Assembly: GCA_027486765.1 (NCBI GenBank)
Contig: JAIXOO010000379.1
Coordinates: 1 to 32,434 of the forward strand
Direction: 5' to 3'
DNA from: Saprospiraceae bacterium
GTDB taxonomy: Bacteria > Bacteroidota > Bacteroidia > Chitinophagales > Saprospiraceae
Length of the DNA: 32,434 bases
Shown in pieces: positions 16,053 through 22,820 of the stretch. Numbering within the stretch: the first letter of the stretch is position 1; each line of letters begins with the position of its first letter. The notes beneath the pieces are model-generated. The model saw only the letters and a program-made list of their open reading frames with translations, had not been told where the DNA came from and searched no databases. Position numbers and translations under genes: made by a program.

Positions 16053-16279
16053 GCGATTTTATATGCCCATTAATGGCGGGATTTGGCACCGTTGCTAAGG
16101 AATGAAAAACTAAAAATGAAAAATGAAAAATAAGCTACCGCAGCGACTTTTACGCGTAGTGCTGAACAAGTCACTGCGGTAGCTTATTTTTCATTTTTAG
16201 TTTTTCATTTTTCATTGCCCAAGCATGGTTGCCAGAGGTTCGTCGAGCCCGTTCTCTCCCCTCTTCTGTATAAAATCAC
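16053..16279 (-). ncRNA. SAM-I (S-box) riboswitch with enlarged P3
   Basis: On the minus strand, P1 pairs 16269-16279 (GUGAUUUUAUA) with 16053-16063 (UAUAAAAUCGC). P2 begins with AGAGG/CCUCU and an inner GAG/CUC stem. The loop CGGG can form the pseudoknot with CCCG of J3/4. The conserved GGCAACC (16227-16233) starts P3, UGCUUGGG/CCUUAGCA (16218-16225 with 16093-16100). The conserved CGGUGCCAAAUCCC then follows, and P4 is CCAUUAAUGG. P1 ends 9 nt before the metX ATG, so control of translation initiation is likely. AUCAC at 16296-16300 could pair with the 5' strand of P1 and act as an anti-P1. A 116-bp palindrome fills the P3 tip, making the RNA about 227 nt instead of roughly 110-120. Confidence 0.88.
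16101..16216. repeat. Palindromic element 3, at the tip of riboswitch P3
   Basis: Arms 16101-16143 and 16174-16216 pair at 39 of 43 positions. The inner end is GCTACCGCAG/CTGCGGTAGC as in elements 1 and 2. The stem continues weakly through GACTT/AAGTC in the loop. The outer arms are tandem AATGAAAAA/CTAAAAATG units, unrelated to the arms of the other two copies. The four mismatches come from a different order of these units on each side. The element begins directly after P3 base pair 16100 and ends one base before 16218. Confidence 0.92.
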
Positions 16280-16308
16280 ACCTTACGTAAAAGAAGTGAT
16301 CAGGACGG

Positions 16309-16339
16309 CAAAGTTATGATGCCGTGGGGAAAAATCAAA
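16309..16339 (-). promoter_or_regulatory. metX promoter (TTTG-N19-TAACTTTG)
   Basis: On the minus strand TTTG at 16336-16339 is followed by exactly 19 nt and TAACTTTG at 16309-16316, matching the Bacteroidota housekeeping promoter TTTG-N19/20-TAnnTTTG. Transcription would start near 16300-16303. The transcript would begin with the AUCAC segment that can compete with riboswitch P1 and would have a leader of about 260 nt. Confidence 0.75.
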
Positions 16340-16385
16340 CAGTGATCTAGAAATAGATTAAATAATTGTTAGTTGTCCTGCTTTG

Positions 16386-16403
16386 CTTGCACAATTGCGC
16401 AAG
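16386..16403. promoter_or_regulatory. 18-bp imperfect palindrome upstream of the dehydrogenase gene
   Basis: CTTGCACAATTGCGCAAG is symmetric at all but one base pair position. It lies about 45 bp before the ATG at 16449, in the divergent region with metX. It could be an operator; nothing identifies the regulator. AAGGA at about 8 nt before that ATG is a fair ribosome binding site. Confidence 0.3.
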
Positions 16404-16448
16404 ACACTGCATATTTACATTTTATCTGAATTTTGAAGGATCTAGCAC

Positions 16449-17399
16449 ATGAGCAAAAAAAGAAGGGTCATCTTTATTGACAACACCCATCCTTTTCTAT
16501 TTCAACGCCTTAGTGACCTGGGTTTTGATTGTGAAGCCCATTACCAAACCTCTAGGGAAGCACTTTTACCCCAATTATCCGATTGTTTTGGACTGGTGCT
16601 GCGCAGCCGTTTGCGCATAGATGCCGAGCTCATCAACTCCGCAGAAAATTTAGCATTCATTGCGCGCAGCGGGGTGGGATTGGAGCACATTGATGTAGAA
16701 TTGGCTGAAAAACGGGGCATAAAAGTGATCCCTTCACCCGAAGGAAGTCGGGATACGGTAGCCGAGCACGCCATTGGTATGCTCCTGATGTTGATGAACA
16801 ATCTGGGGCTGGCCGACCGCCAAATTCGCGATGGCCAATGGGTTCGAGCCGCCAATCGGGGCATCGAAATCAAGGGCAAAACCATTGGCATCATTGGTTA
16901 TGGCAATATGGGTTCGGCATTTGCACAAAAAATTCGCGGTTTTGGTACCCGCCTGATCGCCTACGATAAATTCAAAACCAACTACGCGGACGAACTGGTA
17001 GAGGAAGTTACACTGGAACAAATCTGGGCAGAAGCCGATATTGTCACCTTACACATTCCTTATCTGCCCGAAAATTACCATTTCGTCGACCACACTTTTT
17101 TGCAGCGCTTTCAAAAAAACATTTTTCTCATCAACACTGCCCGTGGGACGGTGTTGAATACGAGTGATCTGGTGCAAAATCTCCAGTCGGGTAAGGTACT
17201 GGGCGCGGCTTTGGACGTATTTGAGTACGAAGAGCAATCTTTCGAAAACCTCAAACCGACGGAATTGCCCGAGCCATTTCAGTATTTACGCAAAGCGGAC
17301 AACGTGGTGCTGACTCCCCATTTGGGTGGTAGTTCCGTAGAGTCCAACGAAGGCCATGCCAGGGTTTTGGCACAAAAAATCGAACACTTATTTTGTTGA
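16449..17399 (+). CDS. D-isomer-specific 2-hydroxyacid dehydrogenase (SerA-like, no ACT domain)
   Basis: 316 residues with the full two-domain fold. The NAD-binding motif is TIGIIGYGNMGSAFAQKI near residue 140. The catalytic Arg is in INTARGTVL, the Glu in ALDVFEYEE and the His in LTPHLGGSSVESN. The N-terminal substrate domain has LVLRSRLRID and FIARSGVGLEHID, resembling phosphoglycerate dehydrogenases. There is no C-terminal ACT domain, so if it makes 3-phosphohydroxypyruvate for serine synthesis it is the short, non-allosteric form. Divergent placement next to metX would fit sulfur/serine amino-acid metabolism, but this is inference. Only 3 bp separate its stop from the SNF2 gene. Confidence 0.88.
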   Translation: MSKKRRVIFIDNTHPFLFQRLSDLGFDCEAHYQTSREALLPQLSDCFGLVLRSRLRIDAELINSAENLAFIARSGVGLEHIDVELAEKRGIKVIPSPEGSRDTVAEHAIGMLLMLMNNLGLADRQIRDGQWVRAANRGIEIKGKTIGIIGYGNMGSAFAQKIRGFGTRLIAYDKFKTNYADELVEEVTLEQIWAEADIVTLHIPYLPENYHFVDHTFLQRFQKNIFLINTARGTVLNTSDLVQNLQSGKVLGAALDVFEYEEQSFENLKPTELPEPFQYLRKADNVVLTPHLGGSSVESNEGHARVLAQKIEHLFC

Positions 17400-17402
17400 T
17401 TG

Positions 17403-20366
17403 ATGAGGATGCAATTGTTTTCAAATACCGCAGAAATACAGGGCAAACACGAGGTGGTCTACAACCTGATGGAAGTAGCAGAAGGGCTTTATTTGCCCAA
17501 TGCCTACATCGTAAGTGTGGACCAGTCCAACTTATTTGCACACATCCGGCAAAAAGCCTTGGACGATACCATTGGGGCCTTCAAATTGGAGCTGGATGCC
17601 GTTCGCAGCAAATTGTTCGCCATCATTGAAGAGCTACAGCCCAAAAACCTCGAGAAAAAATACAGCCCGCCAAAAAAAAAGGTCAAGCCGCTGGAGGAAC
17701 TTTGGGCAGACAAAGACATCCAAGGCCCCATCTCCCTCTTTGTACACCGTAAGTTGGATGAATTGTTGGGTCAGATTGTCGAGCATCGTTTGCCCCTCAC
17801 CTGGAACGTTGACCGCCGGGGTTTGGTGAAGGATTTTGTGATGCAATTGCCGGAGAAAAATGTAGAATTGGACGTGCACTTGTATTTCAAAAAAAACCAA
17901 GACAACGTACAATACCGCCTACGCCTCAGTGAAGGCGAAGCAGAGCCCTGGGTAGTCAGTGCAAAGGAGGTAATCCCCATCACCAATCACCCCGCCTGGC
18001 TGTTCATCGATTACCGTTTGTGTAAGGTTGCTGAAATCAACGGCAACATGGTCAAACCTTTCCAAAAGCGCGATGAGGTCATTATTCCGGCCAATTCGGT
18101 TAAAACCTACTTCCAAAAGTTCATCCTCAAAGTAGCTGCCAAGGTCGACATTGAAGCTGAAGGCTTTGACGTGGTCGTTTGGGACGAACTCAAAGCCTGT
18201 CAATTGGAACTGGTGCCCAGCGTATTCAGCGGAGAATGGGTGCTGTCCATGCACATGATTTACCCAGCCCAAGCCAGCTTTAATTGGAATGATAGACGAG
18301 ACAAACGCACCAGCCTCGAGTTTGGCGAAGACGACGTGCGCATCAACCAGGTGCGCCGCAACCGAGGGCAGGAAAAACGTTTTGTGACCGCCATCAAAAA
18401 CCTGGGTTTACACAATCCCGAAGCTTCTTACTTCACTGTGCCAGACAAAGGGGCTGACCCTTTTCACTTGCTCAATTGGCTGCTCGACAATCGGGAGGAA
18501 CTGAGCAAATTGGGCTTCAAAGTGGCACCAGTCCAGTTGGAAGAAAAGAAGGTCTACCTGGCCAAAGCGCAGCTGAGCATCCATTCCGAACGCATCAACG
18601 ACTGGTTCGATATTTATGGCGAAGTACAGGTGGGCGAATTCAGCATTCCCTTCCTGGCCCTGGCCCGCAACATCCGCGAAGAAAACCGCTTTTACCCCTT
18701 GCCCAACGGCGAGTTTTTCATCATCCCCCTGGAGTGGATGGAAAAATTCCGCGCCCTGATGCAGTTTGCCCGCAAAGAAGGCAATGCCCTGCGCCTCAAC
18801 AAAAGCCAGTACACGCTGATCGATGAATTGGGCCTCGCCCAAAAAAGTGGTACCGAAGACGAGGCCACCGACCTCGCCGATTACGTGCCCGGCAAAAAGC
18901 TCAAAGCCGACCTGCGCCCCTACCAACTCGATGGGGTGCGCTGGCTGATCAAATTGTACCGCAATGGCCTCGGGGCTTGTTTGGCCGACGACATGGGTTT
19001 GGGAAAAACCCTGCAAACCATCTCGGTGCTGCTTTACGCCAAGGAACAAAAAGCCGCTGCCCCGAACCCAGCTGCCACGGGCAATCAAATGGATTTGTTT
19101 GCCACCAGTGCTGGCGATGAGGAGTTTTTACAGGCGCTCAATGCCTTGATTGTGCTACCTGCTTCCTTGGTATTCAACTGGGAAGCTGAGATTAAAAAAT
19201 TCGCGCCTACGCTGAGCATTTACAAACACGTAGGCCAACGGCGCTACACCGATATCCGCTTGTTGCGGCGCTTCGATGTGATTTTGACAACGTACCAAAC
19301 TGCCCTGCGCGACGTGGATTTGTTGGGGCAAATGGAGTTTGAATACATCATCCTCGACGAAAGCCAGCAGATCAAAAACCGGGAGAGCAAAATCTTCCAA
19401 TCGGTTCACGATTTGCGGGGCAAACACCGGGTTTCCCTTTCGGGTACCCCGATTGAAAACTCGCTGAGTGACCTCTGGGCACAAATGCAGTTTATCAACC
19501 CGGATTTGCTGGGCAATTATTCTTTTTTCAAACGGGAATTCATCACCCCGATTGAAAAGTACCAGGTAGACGACAAAAAAGTACGGCTGCGGAACCTGGT
19601 CGCACCGTATATGTTGCGACGCACCAAAGAGGAAGTCGCCAAAGACCTGCCGCCACTTACTACCCAAGTCTTCTACTCCGAAATGACCCCCGAACAGAAG
19701 AAATTGTACGAGCGGGAAAAAAGCGCAGCGCGGAATTTTTTATTGGAAAACTACGATGCCAACAGCCCGCAGTACCGCATTCTGGTGTTGCAATCGCTGA
19801 CCAAATTGCGCCAATTGGTGAACCACCCACGCCTGGTTTCGGAGGAGTACACCAAAGAAAGTGGCAAGTTCAACGACATCCTAGAGCAATGGGACACCAT
19901 TCGCCGCAGTAACCACAAGGCGCTGTTTTTTAGCTCCTTCGTGCAATACCTCAGCCTTTTTCGCGAGGAATTTGAGCAACGCAAACAGCAGTTTTCCTGG
20001 CTCACCGGCGACCTGACCGCGAACAAACGGGTGGAAGAAATCAAAAAATTTGAGGCAAACCCCGAAGTGCAATCTTTCCTGATCTCCATCAAATCCGGCG
20101 GCACTGGCCTCAACCTCACCGCCGCCGACTACGTCTTCATCCTCGATCCCTGGTGGAATCCAACCACCGAACAACAGGCAATAGCCCGCGCGCACCGGAT
20201 CGGACAGGAAAAAAGTGTGATCGCCATCAAGTTCATCACCAAAGACAGCATCGAGGAAAAGATCTTGAAGTTGCAGGATAAAAAATCGAAGTTGGCGGAG
20301 GATATCATTGAGAATGTGAATCGGGCGGATTTTTCGAGGGGGGATATTGAGTTTTTGTTGGAGTAG
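17403..20366 (+). CDS. SNF2-family DEAD/DEAH-type helicase
   Basis: 987 residues from ATG 17403. A TTG at 17400 immediately precedes it, and an ATG at 17409 is possible. The first ~490 residues are the poorly conserved N-terminal region of bacterial SNF2 proteins. The ATPase core follows: YQLDGVRWLIKLY, motif I ADDMGLGKT (about 528-536), LPASLVFNWEAEIKKF, DVILTTYQTALRD, motif II DESQ in place of the more usual DEAQ/DEAH, and motif III SLSGTPIENSLSDLW. The helicase C lobe has SGGTGLNLTAADYVFILDPWW and ARAHRIGQEKSV. These proteins translocate on duplex DNA and remodel protein-DNA complexes such as stalled RNA polymerase. Its coupling to a dehydrogenase gene is likely simple co-transcription. 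Confidence 0.93.
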   Translation: MRMQLFSNTAEIQGKHEVVYNLMEVAEGLYLPNAYIVSVDQSNLFAHIRQKALDDTIGAFKLELDAVRSKLFAIIEELQPKNLEKKYSPPKKKVKPLEELWADKDIQGPISLFVHRKLDELLGQIVEHRLPLTWNVDRRGLVKDFVMQLPEKNVELDVHLYFKKNQDNVQYRLRLSEGEAEPWVVSAKEVIPITNHPAWLFIDYRLCKVAEINGNMVKPFQKRDEVIIPANSVKTYFQKFILKVAAKVDIEAEGFDVVVWDELKACQLELVPSVFSGEWVLSMHMIYPAQASFNWNDRRDKRTSLEFGEDDVRINQVRRNRGQEKRFVTAIKNLGLHNPEASYFTVPDKGADPFHLLNWLLDNREELSKLGFKVAPVQLEEKKVYLAKAQLSIHSERINDWFDIYGEVQVGEFSIPFLALARNIREENRFYPLPNGEFFIIPLEWMEKFRALMQFARKEGNALRLNKSQYTLIDELGLAQKSGTEDEATDLADYVPGKKLKADLRPYQLDGVRWLIKLYRNGLGACLADDMGLGKTLQTISVLLYAKEQKAAAPNPAATGNQMDLFATSAGDEEFLQALNALIVLPASLVFNWEAEIKKFAPTLSIYKHVGQRRYTDIRLLRRFDVILTTYQTALRDVDLLGQMEFEYIILDESQQIKNRESKIFQSVHDLRGKHRVSLSGTPIENSLSDLWAQMQFINPDLLGNYSFFKREFITPIEKYQVDDKKVRLRNLVAPYMLRRTKEEVAKDLPPLTTQVFYSEMTPEQKKLYEREKSAARNFLLENYDANSPQYRILVLQSLTKLRQLVNHPRLVSEEYTKESGKFNDILEQWDTIRRSNHKALFFSSFVQYLSLFREEFEQRKQQFSWLTGDLTANKRVEEIKKFEANPEVQSFLISIKSGGTGLNLTAADYVFILDPWWNPTTEQQAIARAHRIGQEKSVIAIKFITKDSIEEKILKLQDKKSKLAEDIIENVNRADFSRGDIEFLLE

Positions 20367-20374
20367 GGATTACT

Positions 20375-20797
20375 CTATTTTGGAGGATGTAGCCCCGCCA
20401 TTTTTAACAATTTCCGCAAATTAAGGTTACTTTCACGATTGACTTGAAGCAATTCGATGGTCGCTCTTCCGATCGGGGTTAGCCCTAGTATTAGCGAATC
20501 ATCTTCACTCCAAGTAAAATGATCTACCCACAAGTGTTGTCTTGGATGGAAAAGCCTGGATATCGTTCCTATTAATGGATCAATGAAATGTGTTTTATTG
20601 TGTTTGTGCCCGTTACATCCTCCACAGGAATAAGCAAGATTTTCTAACTCAGAAACGCCACCTAAACTGATGGGAATAATATGATCAAGCTGGAAAGAGT
20701 CTGGCGAAAATGATGAAGGACAAAAGCAGTATTCGCAATACCCATGGGCAAGTTCTTTTACCTTGCGTTGAAGAATTAAAGAAACCTTGTCTGCCAT
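20375..20797 (-). CDS. HNH endonuclease
   Basis: 140 residues. The beta-beta-alpha-metal motif is intact. Zinc-type pairs C21-x2-C24 (GYCEYCFCP) and C58-x2-C61 (SCGGCNGHKHN) flank DHIIPISLGG with catalytic-type D38-H39 and the central N53 in ELENLAYSC. The C-terminal half (RLFHPRQHLWVDHFTWSEDDSLILGLTPIGRATIELLQVN) is characteristic of a stand-alone HNH family that I recall as common in cyanobacteria and Bacteroidota. The start ATG directly follows the stop of the upstream small gene (TAAATG), so the two are translationally coupled. It is convergent with the SNF2 gene with 8 bp between stops. Confidence 0.9.
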   Translation of the reverse strand: MADKVSLILQRKVKELAHGYCEYCFCPSSFSPDSFQLDHIIPISLGGVSELENLAYSCGGCNGHKHNKTHFIDPLIGTISRLFHPRQHLWVDHFTWSEDDSLILGLTPIGRATIELLQVNRESNLNLRKLLKMAGLHPPK

Positions 20798-21193
20798 TTA
20801 TCCCTGGATTAACCCCATTTGCTCCATTAATTCAAGCACGCCTACATCAGTAAGTTGAGCAAGCTCAATCAAGTATTTCAAACGCTCATTGCGCAATTGT
20901 TCATCCTTTTCGGTTAAGGCAACAAACGCTAAGTGTTCATCCGCTGAAATGGTCTCATTTTCCAGTTTTTCAGCCAATATTAAATACCGAACGCGTTGAT
21001 CTGCATCCAGAATCGTTTGGTTGATTTGCCGGATAAGCTCTCTTTCCTTTAAATTTTTGTCCAAATTTTTTTTCCGCACGATGACTGCGTCGAGTTCACG
21101 GACCAGCCTTTCCAATTCGCTCAATTGCAAATTGGCTGCGCCTAGAATGAGGGCATCAGTATCAATCGTGGTTTGGACTTGTATTTTTGACAT
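20798..21193 (-). CDS. Small helical protein paired with HNH endonuclease
   Basis: 131 residues, without a name I can support. The N-terminus MSKIQVQTTIDTDALILGAANLQLSELERLVRELDAV is followed by a charged coiled-coil-like stretch (VIRKKNLDKNLKERELIRQIN), a helix ending in VRYLILAEKLENETIS and a C-terminal region with TDVGVLELMEQMGLI. From memory, similar small proteins (with an ELE.LV..L.....R segment, then LL..IN, then Y..L..K...E.L...E...L..L) commonly sit directly before this type of HNH gene. It could be a specificity, adaptor or control protein. The zero-gap junction with the HNH gene supports a shared task. Confidence 0.7.
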   Translation of the reverse strand: MSKIQVQTTIDTDALILGAANLQLSELERLVRELDAVIVRKKNLDKNLKERELIRQINQTILDADQRVRYLILAEKLENETISADEHLAFVALTEKDEQLRNERLKYLIELAQLTDVGVLELMEQMGLIQG

Positions 21194-21327
21194 GTTATTG
21201 ACTTGATTGAGTACAAAAATAAGGATTCTTGCTTAAAGTTGCACATCTATTACAACAAGGTGTAAAACCTGATGTAAAGTCAAAATGCAAGCAGTTAGCG
21301 ACCTAATCCCCCAAAAGCTAAGCATTG

Positions 21328-22176
21328 TCAAAATGGAAGCCTTCCCTCTCTCTCTAATTCTTTGTAAATTGAACTAATGAAGTTCTTAGCATCTATTATT
21401 AGGTTATCTATTTCTGTATCTTCGATTTCAACATTTGATCCATTTTTTGTTTTACCATTTCTGTGAACTAAATCATGACGTTTTAAAACATGTTTGAACA
21501 TATCCTTAATTGACGGGAATTGAATTTCGAATGTATCTTCATACATATTTTTGACAGTCGGAAGATTATGAAATATTGTATCGAGTATTGTTTTTTTAAC
21601 TGTTTCTTTAAGCAAATTTTGTTGGGTGAAGATTTCCCTTAATTCAAATTTTCTAGACTTAAATTCAGGATGAGTTTGAACAAACGATTGAAAGTATCTT
21701 TCCTGGTCAAAAACAAGTTTTAAAAATGTTTCTGATAGGAAGGTTTCCATACTACCTATGATGCTGATGAATATCTGCCTGTTTAAGATTCTTTTTAATT
21801 TATCTCCTTTTGTTTGAAGTTGACTTAATTCTTTCAAATCATTAAGCTCATTACTGAATGTAGCTAGGTTAATCCTGCTTTGGGTTATTGCATCAAATTG
21901 GTCATTTATATAATCATACTCTGCATTCCACTCCCAAGGCTCTAAATATACTCGACAAGAGTCTTGAAGTCTTTTGATTTTTGATAATACTTCCTCCGAA
22001 GAGCCTTCTTTAAACTCGATACGGTATGAATAAACCAGACCATCAGTACTCGCATCAGTTTCGATTACCCATTCAAGTTGTATCAAATCTTCATATGAAA
22101 TCCCTAGTAATTTAGCTACATGTCTTTCTTCAGCTTGCTCTTCAAGCTCCATTAATAATTCTTTCATTCTCCCCAT
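21328..22176 (-). CDS. HEPN-domain-like protein (possible RNase/defence)
   Basis: 282 residues, AT-rich compared with its neighbours. The C-terminal half contains FISIIGSMETFLSETFLKLV, then HVLKRHDLVHRNGKTKNG. R233-x4-H238 (RHDLVH) fits the R-x4-6-H active site of HEPN ribonucleases, and the following NG or RNG is frequent in the RiboL-PSP/MAE_28990-type HEPN groups. The N-terminal half (about 15-100) is a separate alpha/beta domain with no recognisable family (VAKLLGISYEDLIQLEWVIETD). HEPN proteins act as toxins or RNases in abortive infection and restriction-modification systems. No MNT nucleotidyltransferase partner lies beside it, so it may be solitary or non-toxic. ATG 22167 is an alternative start. 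Confidence 0.6.
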   Translation of the reverse strand: MGRMKELLMELEEQAEERHVAKLLGISYEDLIQLEWVIETDASTDGLVYSYRIEFKEGSSEEVLSKIKRLQDSCRVYLEPWEWNAEYDYINDQFDAITQSRINLATFSNELNDLKELSQLQTKGDKLKRILNRQIFISIIGSMETFLSETFLKLVFDQERYFQSFVQTHPEFKSRKFELREIFTQQNLLKETVKKTILDTIFHNLPTVKNMYEDTFEIQFPSIKDMFKHVLKRHDLVHRNGKTKNGSNVEIEDTEIDNLIIDAKNFISSIYKELEREGRLPF

Positions 22177-22662
22177 AATAATTTATTTATTGATTTGAGC
22201 TTGTGTGACAAAAATAAATATTACCCCCCTAACTGGCTCAATAGAATTTTCCACAAGGGAATTTTTGACAAAAATACAAAAAAACATATATGATCCGCAT
22301 TTTTTGTTTTTGTGGAATCTAAATTTCCGGTATTCAAGTTTTCATGATTTATGTTTCTTTATATAGAAGTCTCCTCCCCAATGACTCCTGCACCAACAAC
22401 TCCATCTTCAATACCACCACAAAAAAAGCACAATGTAATCGATTGCTAAAATTTCTGTTTTTCACCAGCTTTTGGCGCTAAGTAGCCGTAATAAGTGTGC
22501 ATGAATGCTAAAACCCATAGACCAGGCAAATAAGCTGCTGTGACCGCGGTAGCAGGTGAAATCGATTGAATAGACAAAAATAAGCTGAAATAGTAAAACT
22601 TTTTTTTGTTGCGGTGCGATAAAACCAAATTAATAAGACACGAATAAGTATCTTTTTACAAA

Positions 22663-22680
22663 AATGTAACCGATTACATT
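22663..22680. promoter_or_regulatory. Candidate LacI-family operator
   Basis: AATGTAACCGATTACATT is an 18-bp near-perfect palindrome with a central CG, broken at one symmetric pair only. The form matches LacI/GalR-family operators. It lies about 140 bp before the lacI-type gene and just upstream of its probable promoter, so it is a reasonable autoregulatory site. Confidence 0.5.
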
Positions 22681-22694
22681 AATTTTTTTTGTTG

Positions 22695-22725
22695 ATATTT
22701 GACTAGCTTTGCTCTAGTCAAATAT
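22695..22725 (+). promoter_or_regulatory. Inverted repeat straddling a -7 promoter box
   Basis: ATATTTGACTAG (22695-22706) and CTAGTCAAATAT (22714-22725) are perfect 12-bp arms around a 7-nt loop. TAGCTTTG (22704-22711), an exact TAnnTTTG -7 box, overlaps the left arm and the loop. No good TTTG lies 19-20 nt upstream, so this promoter may need an activator or be weak. A protein binding the repeat would block RNA polymerase directly. Confidence 0.45.
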
Positions 22726-22820
22726 GGAATCAGGTAAAATGTGTTTATTTTATTGTTTTCCATTTATTTACGATTTTGATTCTGTTTTTAAGTATCAGCC
22801 TACAAATGTTAGTGCAGGTT

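Larger units (their letters stand above)
22177..22820. other. Long divergent intergenic region upstream of lacI
   Basis: 644 bp, very AT-rich, between the leftward HEPN gene and the rightward LacI-family gene. It has no credible gene; a 60-codon minus-strand frame at 22446-22628 has no recognisable features. Three sequences sharing a central (A)A(T/C)CGATT lie at 22432-22447 (AATGTAATCGATTGCT), around 22559-22568 (AAATCGATTG) and 22663-22680 (AATGTAACCGATTACATT). These resemble LacI-family operators with a central CG. Confidence 0.5.

Noticed and set aside
18408-19088. 226-codon minus-strand frame
   Set aside because: Antisense shadow of the SNF2 gene with a low-complexity, FAQ-rich composition and no domain.
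22244-22319. AATTTTCCAC and GTGGAAT upstream of the HEPN gene, resembling halves of the 3296-3311 palindrome
   Set aside because: The halves are about 60 bp apart in very AT-rich DNA, so a shared operator is not supported.
22540-22555. CGCGGTAGC near the palindrome core sequence
   Set aside because: No complementary GCTACCGC arm lies at the expected distance, so a degenerate copy cannot be supported.
22446-22628. 60-codon minus-strand frame in the lacI upstream region
   Set aside because: No recognisable motif, no ribosome binding site, and it overlaps candidate operator sequences.
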